From Verrucomicrobiota bacterium (lineage in GTDB: Bacteria > Verrucomicrobiota > Verrucomicrobiia > Limisphaerales > UBA9464), in NCBI GenBank assembly GCA_017309115.1, contig JAFLEF010000069.1, positions 1 through 32,087 of the forward strand: a DNA stretch of 32,087 nucleotides. The letters are read 5' to 3'. Below the pieces are notes generated by a model. The model saw only the letters and a program-made list of their open reading frames with translations, did not search any database and was not told the DNA's origin. The position numbers and the translations under genes are program-made. Position 1 is the first letter of the stretch, and each line of letters begins with the position of its first letter. Below, piece after piece: positions 1 through 7,887 of this stretch.

Positions 1-130
1 AAGGGAAGAAGACGAAATTCGAAGAAGGAAGAAGAGCCTTCTGAGGAATGGTTCGAAGAAGAAGCTTCGGAAGGAGACGGAATTTCAAACCGCCAGGATC
101 TCACCAGTTTCGAACCGCCGCTGACACGGG
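1..130. other. Purine-rich non-coding stretch at left edge
   Basis: This stretch is rich in GAAGAAG-like triplets, with TTCGAAGAAG occurring twice (about 17-26 and 52-61). Reading frame 1 on the plus strand stays open here and reads as a Lys/Glu-rich tail, but it runs on through the following repeat and under the permease gene, so there is no sign of a natural gene end. It could be the 3' end of a gene lying to the left, which cannot be decided from the window. No RNA gene or promoter is recognisable. Confidence 0.35.
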
Positions 131-285
131 GAGGTGAACCGCAGATTAACCGCAGATTTTTTCGGCAAAAAGAACGTCCCCCTTTAGCTCCCCAACCGCT
201 CAGTGGTCACGTCTCTCGACCCCGAGCTCGCCAAAACAAAAAAGAAATCTGCGTTAATCTGCGTCCAATCTGCGTTTCCAACTGC
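131..285. repeat. CGCAGATT-family inverted repeat element, copy 1
   Basis: The left arm (137-162) has two tandem CGCAGATT units. The right arm (245-277) carries three inverted AATCTGCG units. A core of about 80 bases lies between them. A homologous element with the same flank words (GAGGTGAACC at the left, CCAACTGCAT at the right) occurs at 25879-26047, and even the core is recognisably related (CCAACCGCTCA / CCAATCGCTCA, CTCGACCC, AAGAAATCTGCGTTAATCTGCG). It lies just beyond the stop codon of the minus-strand permease operon, so its transcript could fold into a long hairpin there. No ORF is credible inside it. Confidence 0.85.
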
Positions 286-296
286 ATCGATCCCTC

Positions 297-1976
297 TCAG
301 CTTCCCTTCGCCCGAAACCAAGCGAACCAACGCCGCGACGCCACCGGTTCGGTCGCCACTTCCCGGAACCGTGAGGTCAACTGCAGTCGGGCTCGCAGCG
401 CCCAGAATGCCGAATTCAGCATCGCCAAGCCCCACCAACTCCCTAGCGAGAGGGCCATGGTGGGCTCGGGCAAAACGTCCCGGAAGCCGCCCATGACTCC
501 AATGAAAGAATACGCCGCCATACCCATCAGCCAGACCACCCAGGGCAACACCAAAATCCGACCGATCAGTCCCGACGCCACCGCCCGGCTCGTGGAATTG
601 AGTCCGGACCAAAGCCCATCCCAGGCGAGCGCCCAGAGGTCGACCACCAGCACGGACATGTAGGCCAATCCCATCCACAAGATCTCCGGCGCCCCGGTCG
701 CACCCGACGACCGCAACAAGAACCAGAGCCACAGCAGATCCAGGAAGAGCACGACCAACATTGGCCCCAGAAATTGCCGGCGAAGGGACAGCCAACGTCC
801 CGCCAATAGGTCGTCGATGGAGAGCGACGTGGACAACAGCAGTTCCAGCGCGCCACTGCGCCGATCATCGTAGAACTGACGGGGCGCTTCATTGGCCATC
901 CAGTACTTCAGAACGAGATGGAAGAAGATGCCCACCATCAGTCCCAGTTCCGGCTCCCACCAATTCTCCTGCGCCACGAACACCATAAACAGGTAGATCA
1001 ACACCAAGGTTCCCCCGAGGAAGCCCCACACGAGCCATCCACGCATCCAGTGTCGGGAGGTCAACCAAGCCACGGGTGATTGGTTCAACAACTCCCGCCG
1101 AAATTCGATCCGCGCCTCCGGATGCCAGAATCGCAGTCGATTCAACCAGCGGGTCCAAAACCACCCCGGCGCCGACGACGCTTTGTCCTGCCAGACCAAG
1201 GGCAGCACCAGACTCGCCACCAACAACGCCAGCAGTCCGACCCCACCCGTGAACAACAGAGCGTGGCGGTAGTTGGCCGACGACGTGCGATAGTTGGCAT
1301 CGGCCGAGTTGACATACGCCGCAAACGGCGAGGCATGGCTCAGCCAATTCTGATCCCACCGTTCCACCGACGTCGCCGGAACTCCCAACTGGGTCATGCT
1401 CCAACTCACCGAGGCGTTGAACAGAGGCGCACCCGCCGACAACACGACAATCATCAGAAAGGCCACCAGGACCGAACGCCGAACATCTGAAGTCAGGACC
1501 GACGCCAGCAATCCCAACGCCAGGGAACTAAACTGGGTCACCCCCAAGACCACCACCATCCGTCCATAATCCGCCAGCGTGACTCCGCCCATCAACAGCG
1601 ACAACGCCAGCAGAGGCATGACCGCGATCAGTCCGTAGAACGCTCCCAAGGAGGTCGCCGCCAGTTTACCCAGCGTTACGTCGTAGCCCTTGAGATCCGT
1701 CAGAAACAGCAGTCCCAACGTGCCGTCCCGCTTCTCGCTGGAAACGCTATCGGCACTGAACAACAACCCGGCCAACAGGCCAAATCCCAGCGCCATCGCC
1801 GAGGCCACGTAAAACACCGGCTCGCCGGTCATCTGAAACCCGATGCCACCCCGCATCATCAGGAACCACGAGCAGATCATCAGGCCGATCCCGACCGCCA
1901 CCAGCCGACTCCAATAGGTCCAGGGTCGGCGGGAGGCGACCCGCAACTCGCGACCGACAACGGGAAAAACGGTCAT
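297..1976 (-). CDS. ABC-2 type transporter permease (559 aa), second gene of a coupled pair
   Basis: This is an integral membrane protein with about a dozen hydrophobic segments. Two similar halves are visible: near residue 80 a motif EKRDGTLGLLFLTDL, and near residue 375 a motif DRRSGALELLLSTSL. Each follows a transmembrane segment, which is the usual ABC-2 permease arrangement. The protein therefore resembles two fused ABC-2 half-permeases. It starts with an ATG overlapping the stop codon of the upstream permease by four bases (ATGA), so translational coupling is likely. The neighbour is a paralogue with the same motifs at similar places. No ATP-binding subunit is present in the window, so substrate and direction of transport cannot be told. 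In this family such pairs usually serve export or envelope assembly; that role is an inference only. Confidence 0.85.
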   Translation of the reverse strand: MTVFPVVGRELRVASRRPWTYWSRLVAVGIGLMICSWFLMMRGGIGFQMTGEPVFYVASAMALGFGLLAGLLFSADSVSSEKRDGTLGLLFLTDLKGYDVTLGKLAATSLGAFYGLIAVMPLLALSLLMGGVTLADYGRMVVVLGVTQFSSLALGLLASVLTSDVRRSVLVAFLMIVVLSAGAPLFNASVSWSMTQLGVPATSVERWDQNWLSHASPFAAYVNSADANYRTSSANYRHALLFTGGVGLLALLVASLVLPLVWQDKASSAPGWFWTRWLNRLRFWHPEARIEFRRELLNQSPVAWLTSRHWMRGWLVWGFLGGTLVLIYLFMVFVAQENWWEPELGLMVGIFFHLVLKYWMANEAPRQFYDDRRSGALELLLSTSLSIDDLLAGRWLSLRRQFLGPMLVVLFLDLLWLWFLLRSSGATGAPEILWMGLAYMSVLVVDLWALAWDGLWSGLNSTSRAVASGLIGRILVLPWVVWLMGMAAYSFIGVMGGFRDVLPEPTMALSLGSWWGLAMLNSAFWALRARLQLTSRFREVATEPVASRRWFAWFRAKGS

Positions 1977-3664
1977 GCCGGAGTGACTTCACGAGGTTTT
2001 GCCGGAACCGACAAGTCCACACTGCACCAACCCGGAACAAACCGGCGTTCGGCCAACTGACGCCGGGCAAACCACGCGCCCCAAGACGTCACCGCCATCG
2101 CCAGGAGAATGCTGAACCACAGATAGAAGGAATCGCTGTTCCACCAGGGGATCCGCCCGTTGAACTTCTGACCGGCCTCGTCATTGGCCCAGTCAAGCAG
2201 AGCCGTCACCACAAAGGGCGCATGATGCACCACCCACGCGAGGGCGAAGGTGGTCAGAAAGGAGAGTCGGGACAGCGACAAACCCACCCCAAAGACCACC
2301 GTGGCGACGACCCATAGAGCAAACATCCACTCGACCGGCGGCATGACCCAGTAGCCCGGCCAGGCGAACTGGGGATCCTGTGAGGCCAGGTACCATCGCC
2401 AGCCAAACCGGATCTGCGGCAGGAACAGTAGGATCAGGGACGGCAGGAGAAAGCGCGTGGCCAATCCTCCCAAGCGTCCCCGAACCATGGCTTCTGGCGC
2501 CAGCGGAGTGACCAGCCAGAGCTCCAAGGCGCCGTTTTCCCGTTCCTGACGAAAACTCGCCGCCGCGGCAAACGCCACTCCCCCCAACAGCAGAACCCGA
2601 CCCATGAAGTAAAGCCCCTCGGCCGAGGAGCGCGGTACATCGATGGCCGTGCCCGCAATCGCCAGTGCCAACCCCAGCAGCGCCCAACCCCCGACCCGGG
2701 CGCTCCAGGTGCGAGATTGCAGCCAGCGAACCGGATTGGCTGTCAGGGCTTGCGCCCGACGTTTACGCCACCAAGTGCCCGCCACCTGAACCTCGGTCAA
2801 CCAACGGGCCACCTCCTGCCGTCGGGCCGACGGGGGTTCGCTGCGCCACGTCCGCGAAACTCCCACCGCCGCCAGACGAACCGTCAAGGCCACGAGAATC
2901 CACGAACAGACCCAGACCCAAAACGCGGTCCGCACTGCCGGCCAACCGGCGGCCAATGGCGTCCAATCGATCCAGAGTCCATTGAAGCCCTGGCTCGCGT
3001 AAAAACCCTGCCGCGCCAGGAACTGGTCCCACAAGGCATCCCAGGGAACCGCTGTTCCCGGAGTTCCATTCAACAGCGAACGCCACCAACCCGGGACCCA
3101 TTGGAGACCCAAGTACAGTGCGAAAAACAATGCGGCGGCGATGATCGCCAGCAGGAATGCCAACAACCGCGCCCGCCACCAGGACTCGGTCACCGCTGAG
3201 GCTGTCAGTCCCGACACCAACGCCAAGCCCAGCGCCGCCAACTCCAAAAGAAACATCCGAACGGCATCCAACCAACTCACCCCACCCATCAACACCGGAA
3301 TGACCATTACCGGCACCGCCGCCAGGACGAACACCAAACCGCGCAGAACATGAACGAAGGCCTTTCCCACGACGACATCCACCGGACGCAGCGGAGTCAG
3401 AAACAGCAACCCCAAGGTTCCTTCCCGACGTTCCCGACTGAGGCAATCGGCGGTGAGCACCGGCGCCAGAAACCAGATGCCCAGGAACAGCAGTCGATGC
3501 AGTCCGAGGAAGTAACCGCGCCCATTCATCTGACCGCCGTTGGCCTCGCGTTCCCAGGCCAGCCAGAAGAGCAACAGCACCACGCCACCGGCCAGGACCC
3601 GAAGCCAGTAGGTCCCACCCTGTCGCGCTTGTTCCCGCAACTCCCGTTGCAACACCGGCCACAT
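1973..3664 (-). CDS. ABC-2 type transporter permease (563 aa), first gene of a coupled pair
   Basis: This is a paralogue of the gene it overlaps. It has many transmembrane segments, the motif ERREGTLGLLFLTPL near residue 84 and a second related motif, RQERENGALELWLVTPL, near residue 370, again suggesting an internally duplicated ABC-2 permease. The start chosen (ATG at 3664, MWPVLQRELREQ) aligns with the N-terminus of the sister protein (VVGRELRVASRRPWTYW). Earlier in-frame starts at 3730 (ATG) and 3742 (GTG) would add 22-26 residues with no counterpart in the sister and no clear ribosome binding site. It is the first visible gene of the minus-strand unit, and its promoter should lie between 3665 and 3828, shared divergently with the LamG gene. 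The cognate ATPase must be encoded elsewhere. Confidence 0.82.
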   Translation of the reverse strand: MWPVLQRELREQARQGGTYWLRVLAGGVVLLLFWLAWEREANGGQMNGRGYFLGLHRLLFLGIWFLAPVLTADCLSRERREGTLGLLFLTPLRPVDVVVGKAFVHVLRGLVFVLAAVPVMVIPVLMGGVSWLDAVRMFLLELAALGLALVSGLTASAVTESWWRARLLAFLLAIIAAALFFALYLGLQWVPGWWRSLLNGTPGTAVPWDALWDQFLARQGFYASQGFNGLWIDWTPLAAGWPAVRTAFWVWVCSWILVALTVRLAAVGVSRTWRSEPPSARRQEVARWLTEVQVAGTWWRKRRAQALTANPVRWLQSRTWSARVGGWALLGLALAIAGTAIDVPRSSAEGLYFMGRVLLLGGVAFAAAASFRQERENGALELWLVTPLAPEAMVRGRLGGLATRFLLPSLILLFLPQIRFGWRWYLASQDPQFAWPGYWVMPPVEWMFALWVVATVVFGVGLSLSRLSFLTTFALAWVVHHAPFVVTALLDWANDEAGQKFNGRIPWWNSDSFYLWFSILLAMAVTSWGAWFARRQLAERRFVPGWCSVDLSVPAKPREVTPA

Positions 3665-3828
3665 TGGTCGCGCCCACCATGGGGTCGGGTTCGCGCCCTC
3701 GCAATCCTGGCTCGATTCTCCCGCACCCATTCCCAACAACACCCGAGGTCGCCAAAACCGGCCGACGAACTTTTTTTCGTGCAGTCGGTCTTCAGTGAGC
3801 GTTCTACTTAACCCCGAATCCCTAACTT

Positions 3829-6564
3829 ATGTTTAGCAACGCTCTCATCCGGCGTGCCGCACTCCCGTGCCTGCTCGTCGGCTCAATCCTAGCAATCTCC
3901 GAATCCCGGGCCGCGTTGTCCGAGGGTTTGGTCTCATACTGGCCAATGGAGGAAGTCGCCGGCGGCAAAACGCCTGACCTCGTCAGCGGCTACGACATGA
4001 CCCTCAACAACCTGACCGAGGCCGATCTGGTGGAGGGTAAATTCGGTAAGTGCTTCTCCTTCTCCAACGCCAAGCAGACCCTGTTGAGTCGCATTCACGG
4101 CGCCAACGACGATCTGCCGGCCAACAAGCACGCCGCCTTCACCATCGCCTTTTGGGCCAACGTCAATGGCACCGGGCAGACCGATCTGCGCCTCTTCTCC
4201 GAGGGATTCACTCCCAACAACAACAATCCACTCTTCAACATTGGCACCCATAACGGCGGCGCCGATGGCAGCGTGGATTTGTTCATTCGCCAAACCGGCT
4301 GGACCGACGTCAACCACATCAAATCCATCGCCCAACCTTTCGATGGCACGTGGCGTCACATCACCTTCGTTCAACAAGAAGACGGGTCCCGCAAACTCTA
4401 CGTCGACGGCCTTCCGGATGAGCTCGAGATTCCCGCCAAGGAAGCCGGCACCTGGATTCTCAATGACACCACCATCGGCGGCATCCTCCGCGCCTCTGCC
4501 TCCCACTGGGTCACCGGTCTCATCGACGAAACCGCCATCTGGAAACGCGCTCTGTCCGAAGCCGAGATCACCGAACTGAAAAATCAGGGGCTGGTCAGTG
4601 TGTTTCCGCCGGAAGCCAAGGGGCTGGTGGCCCACTGGCCGATGGAGGAAGTCGCCGGCGGCAAGACACCGGACCTCGTCAGCGGCTACGACATGACGCT
4701 CAACAACCTGACCGAGGCCGATCTGGTGGCGGGTAAATTCGGTAAGTGCTTCTCCTTCTCCAACGCCAAGCAGACCCTGTTGAGTCGCATTCACGGCGCC
4801 AACGACGATCTGCCGGCCAACAAGCACGCCGCCTTTACCATCGCCTTTTGGGCCAACGTCAACGGCACCGGGCAGACCGATCTGCGCCTCTTCTCCGAGG
4901 CGTTCACTCCCAACAATAACAATCCGCTCTTCAACATTGGCACCCACAATGGCGGCACCGACGGCAGCGTGGATCTGTTCATTCGCCAAACCGGCTGGAC
5001 CGACGTCAACCACATCAAGTCTACTGCCCAGCCATTCGACGGGACCTGGCGTCACATCACCTTCGTTCAACAGGAGGACGGTTCCCGTAAACTCTACGTC
5101 GACGGCCTTCCGGATGATCTCGAGATTCCCGCCAAGGAAGCCGGCACCTGGATTCTCAACGACACCACCATCGGCGGAATTCTCCGCGCCTCCGCCTCCC
5201 ACTGGGTTACCGGTCTCATCGACGAAACCGCCATCTGGAAACGCGCCCTGTCCGAAGCCGAGATCAACACCATCAAGAACTCGGGGGTTCCCAAGGTCAT
5301 CACCAAGCGCCAACCCCTCGAGATCAAATCCTTCATGGCTGACTACCCGGCCGCCGCCAACGGCGACCAAGTTTGGTTGCGCTGGGAAGGCAGCAAGGAC
5401 GCCAATTACTCCCTCGATCAGGGCGTCGGCGATGTCACAGCCCAAACCGCCGGTGGCGTCGGTGCCAAGGCGGTGACGGTGAATGCCACCACCACCTACA
5501 CCCTCACCGCCAGCCGGGGCAATGAAACCCTCACGGCGCAGTTCGCTGTCCGCGCGGTCCCAGGCGTGGCCGCGGGATGGCATCTGGTGGAGACCTTCGA
5601 ATTCCTTAACGACGGAAACATCGCCAACCAGAGCCAATGGCTCGGTGCCGAAGGCTTGTTCAGTGTCATTTCCCAAACGGGCAACAAGGCGCTCGGGTTT
5701 GATGACGGAGCCGACCTGACGGCACTAAAGCTGAATTCTTTCGGCCTGACCGAAGGCCAAAAGGGAACTCTGAGCTTCCGGATCCAGTTCCTGCCCACGC
5801 CCGCCGAAGAACTGTCGGCGCCGATCGGAGTGCACATCGGACTCACCGAACGTTCCATTCGGTTCAATGGCGACTTCAATCAAAACGTCGGGCCCTATGT
5901 TCGGTTGGAGCGTTTGGCGGAAGGCACCACTATCGATCTGCTGGCCCGCAATGGGGTGGCCACCCAATTCTACGAAGGCATGGTGGTGGATGCCTTCCAA
6001 CCGGGCGTGTGGTATCGGCTCTGGATGGATGTCGAGAACAAGCCCTTCAACGTGGTCGATGGAGTACAAAACGGCGGCGACGTGTACTCGGTTTATCTGC
6101 AGAAAGAAGGCGACGCCGGCCGCACCACGGTGTTCGAGAACTTCCTGGCCGACCGGGATGCGGTCACCATTGATCCCGCTCTGGGCGCCCCCACGGCCCA
6201 CCTGACGCACGTGTTCATCTCCACGCCGGGAACGGGTCAGTTGGCGAATCGGGTTCTGGTGGATGACTTCTTCATGAGCGTCGGCAGTTACAATTCCACC
6301 GTTCCCTACGTTCCCGTGGTTGGACCGACGGAAATCATCGTCACCGGCAGCGAGTTCAATCCCGCCAACGGCAGCTTCACCCTCACCTGGGGATCCCAGG
6401 CGGGTCTGCGATATCGGGTGGAGAAGCAAACAGCCTTGGGCGGCAGCTGGACGCCCCTGGCGACCGGGCACCCCGAAGGCGGAGCTGTCGGAACCTCAAC
6501 CTCCTATACGGACACCAACGCCGGCGCCCAGGCCGGATTCTATCGGGTGGTGTTCACCCCGTAA
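3829..6564 (+). CDS. Secreted protein with two tandem LamG-like domains (911 aa)
   Basis: A signal peptide is visible (basic RR, then a hydrophobic run ending in SRA near residue 29). Two concanavalin A-like LamG domains follow, roughly residues 33-250 and 265-482. Both contain WPMEE, AFTIAFWANV, DGTWRHITFV, KLYVDG and GLIDETAIWKRALSEAEI, the usual LamG landmarks. The copies are offset by exactly 232 residues and differ at only about five positions between WPMEE and LSEAEI. After an Ig-like stretch (about 495-580) comes a third jelly-roll-like region (about 590-820). The C-terminal domain is of the FTLTWGSQAGLRYRVEKQ ... FYRVVF type, common in Verrucomicrobiota extracellular proteins. Likely role: a cell-surface or secreted glycan-binding protein, with no catalytic motif seen. 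It is monocistronic with a strong terminator. The ligand is unknown. Confidence 0.88.
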   Translation: MFSNALIRRAALPCLLVGSILAISESRAALSEGLVSYWPMEEVAGGKTPDLVSGYDMTLNNLTEADLVEGKFGKCFSFSNAKQTLLSRIHGANDDLPANKHAAFTIAFWANVNGTGQTDLRLFSEGFTPNNNNPLFNIGTHNGGADGSVDLFIRQTGWTDVNHIKSIAQPFDGTWRHITFVQQEDGSRKLYVDGLPDELEIPAKEAGTWILNDTTIGGILRASASHWVTGLIDETAIWKRALSEAEITELKNQGLVSVFPPEAKGLVAHWPMEEVAGGKTPDLVSGYDMTLNNLTEADLVAGKFGKCFSFSNAKQTLLSRIHGANDDLPANKHAAFTIAFWANVNGTGQTDLRLFSEAFTPNNNNPLFNIGTHNGGTDGSVDLFIRQTGWTDVNHIKSTAQPFDGTWRHITFVQQEDGSRKLYVDGLPDDLEIPAKEAGTWILNDTTIGGILRASASHWVTGLIDETAIWKRALSEAEINTIKNSGVPKVITKRQPLEIKSFMADYPAAANGDQVWLRWEGSKDANYSLDQGVGDVTAQTAGGVGAKAVTVNATTTYTLTASRGNETLTAQFAVRAVPGVAAGWHLVETFEFLNDGNIANQSQWLGAEGLFSVISQTGNKALGFDDGADLTALKLNSFGLTEGQKGTLSFRIQFLPTPAEELSAPIGVHIGLTERSIRFNGDFNQNVGPYVRLERLAEGTTIDLLARNGVATQFYEGMVVDAFQPGVWYRLWMDVENKPFNVVDGVQNGGDVYSVYLQKEGDAGRTTVFENFLADRDAVTIDPALGAPTAHLTHVFISTPGTGQLANRVLVDDFFMSVGSYNSTVPYVPVVGPTEIIVTGSEFNPANGSFTLTWGSQAGLRYRVEKQTALGGSWTPLATGHPEGGAVGTSTSYTDTNAGAQAGFYRVVFTP
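3928..5272 (+). repeat. Tandem 696-base duplication inside the LamG gene
   Basis: The codons for the Trp of WPMEE lie at 3940 and 4636, so the period is 696 bases (232 codons). Long stretches are identical at the nucleotide level, including third codon positions, for example around GGTAAATTCGGTAAGTGCTT in both copies. This implies a recent duplication or ongoing gene conversion. Confidence 0.9.
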
Positions 6565-6583
6565 GTGTTGCTTCATTTCAAGC

Positions 6584-6614
6584 GGGGCAGGCGGAGATTC
6601 CGCCTGCCCCTTTT
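6584..6614 (+). terminator. Rho-independent terminator after the LamG gene
   Basis: A 12-base perfect stem (GGGGCAGGCGGA at 6584-6595 pairing with TCCGCCTGCCCC at 6599-6610) has a 3-base loop and is followed by TTTT. It lies 20 bases past the LamG stop codon and just before the stop codon of the convergent cytochrome gene. Read from the other strand it has no good T-run, so it mainly serves the plus strand. Confidence 0.9.
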
Positions 6615-6617
6615 GCT

Positions 6618-7415
6618 TTAGCGTGGCTCATTGGGGCGCCGCAGGGTCCACAGGTACGCCACCAAATCCCAACATTGCTCATCGCTCAGGCTCTCCCGGA
6701 AACTGGGCATCGGCGTTCCGTCCAGGCCCGTAAGCAATGCCCGAATCAGATCCTGGGGATGGGGTCCGCTGCGCACGGAAGGCTGGGTGAGATCCGCAGG
6801 AGGCGTCGCCCCGCCCCACTGATCCTCCAGTCCACTCGCGGCCGGACCGTCTCCCCTCCCCTGATCGCCGTGACACGGCACACAACTGACCCGATATAGC
6901 TCCCGGCCCCGTTGAACGTGGCCGCTTCGGTCACCGGCTTCCCACCAAGTCGGCATCGGAGGCAAGGGCAACGCCGCCGCCTTCCACTGGGGCCGATCCC
7001 ACCGGAGGGAGAAGGTCTGCAGATACTGAATCACGGCTCGCACCTCCCGATCGCTCAGATGCTGGAACGTCGGCATGCTGGTTCCGTAAAGCCCCCCGCG
7101 AATGGTCCGCTCGAGATCGGCTTCCAGCGGGAGCGAGCCGCTCGGAGTGGACCGGTATTTGAACACACCGGACGTGAACTTCCGGGGCCGGGGCCACATT
7201 CCCTGCGCCATCTCCCCTTTGCCGTCGCCCCAGCGCCCATGACACACGAGACAGTTGCGTTCGTACACGTACCGTCCTTCCTGAACGAGCGCATGATCCC
7301 TCGACTGGCCCGACTGGCCCAACGCCGGTCCGTTGGTCTGCGCCCAACATCCCCAGAGGATTCCGGCAAACACCGTCGCCCCGGCCATCATCCGTCCCGT
7401 TATGCCACCCCACAT
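6618..7415 (-). CDS. Di-heme cytochrome c (265 aa), exported
   Basis: Two c-type heme motifs are present: CLVCH (Cys55, Cys58, His59) and CVPCH (Cys178, Cys181, His182). Each is followed by a probable axial methionine in GTSMPTF (Met114) and GTPMPSF (Met236). The protein is therefore two mono-heme class I cytochrome c domains in tandem, acting as a periplasmic or membrane-anchored electron carrier. The start ATG at 7415 gives a hydrophobic signal sequence (AGATVFAGILWG). A longer reading frame to 7607 adds 64 polar residues before it, which would bury the signal, so it was rejected. An ATG at 7394 is an alternative. The gene is divergent from a CcoS-like gene, which suggests a link with a cbb3-type or similar terminal oxidase branch, but no oxidase subunit is in the window. 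Confidence 0.87.
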   Translation of the reverse strand: MWGGITGRMMAGATVFAGILWGCWAQTNGPALGQSGQSRDHALVQEGRYVYERNCLVCHGRWGDGKGEMAQGMWPRPRKFTSGVFKYRSTPSGSLPLEADLERTIRGGLYGTSMPTFQHLSDREVRAVIQYLQTFSLRWDRPQWKAAALPLPPMPTWWEAGDRSGHVQRGRELYRVSCVPCHGDQGRGDGPAASGLEDQWGGATPPADLTQPSVRSGPHPQDLIRALLTGLDGTPMPSFRESLSDEQCWDLVAYLWTLRRPNEPR

Positions 7416-7624
7416 GGGAAAACACTGGAGTCTCGCCGAGGGGAAGACCAACCCCGGTTTGCTCCGATCTGTTCCCGAATTGGCCAGCCCCCCTCGATCC
7501 AAGGATCTTTTCCCAGAATCAGGGTCGGACGTAGTGGAATCCCGGCGTCTGAACCGGACCGAACTGGAGACCCTTTCCGGGGTGCGGCATTCACGCATTT
7601 GACCCAACGAAAAACCGGGACAGC

Positions 7625-7792
7625 ATGTCGTCTATGCAGGCGGAACCGACACTCAACGAAGCGATCACCTGGCTGCTCCTCGCGGCCACGGCGGTCGGCG
7701 GATTCATCTGGGCCGTCACTCACGGTCAGTTTACCGACCTGGAACGTGCGGCTCGCCTTCCATTGGAAGACGACGACGAACCCCGCCAGTAG
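7625..7792 (+). CDS. ccoS: CcoS-like cbb3 oxidase maturation protein (55 aa)
   Basis: This small gene encodes one transmembrane helix (about residues 14-30) followed by the CcoS signature: WAVTHGQFTDLERAARLPLEDDD matches the family pattern WAV..GQF.DLE..A.R.L.DDD. CcoS is needed for insertion of heme and copper cofactors into the CcoN subunit of cbb3-type cytochrome c oxidase. The start could be ATG 7625 or ATG 7634; the first is given. The family is normally 45-70 residues, so the gene appears complete. It normally sits beside ccoG, ccoI or ccoN, and here none is visible: a di-heme cytochrome c gene lies divergently on the left and a sulfatase on the right. The functional link to the cytochrome is inferred from position. 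Confidence 0.78.
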   Translation: MSSMQAEPTLNEAITWLLLAATAVGGFIWAVTHGQFTDLERAARLPLEDDDEPRQ

Positions 7793-7887
7793 CAGTTCCG
7801 CTGGGTTCGGGCCGACCCGGAGTCGGTCTGTTCGCGCGAGCTCGGGCTGGACAACTCGATCGGGGGTCGCCTTGCTGGTAATCCAGC

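Noticed and set aside
1-296. Open plus-strand frame from the left edge read as the tail of a gene
   Set aside because: The frame passes through a dispersed repeat and under the permease gene without a stop, so it gives no natural gene end.
3934-5676. Long antisense frame (580 codons) opposite the LamG gene
   Set aside because: It mirrors the strong codon bias and the internal duplication of the LamG gene; the product is Gly/Val/Asp-rich with no recognisable motif.
7812-7826. CCGAC-CCGGA-GTCGG hairpin after the CcoS-like gene as a terminator
   Set aside because: The stem is only 5 bases and lacks a T-run; it is too weak to call.
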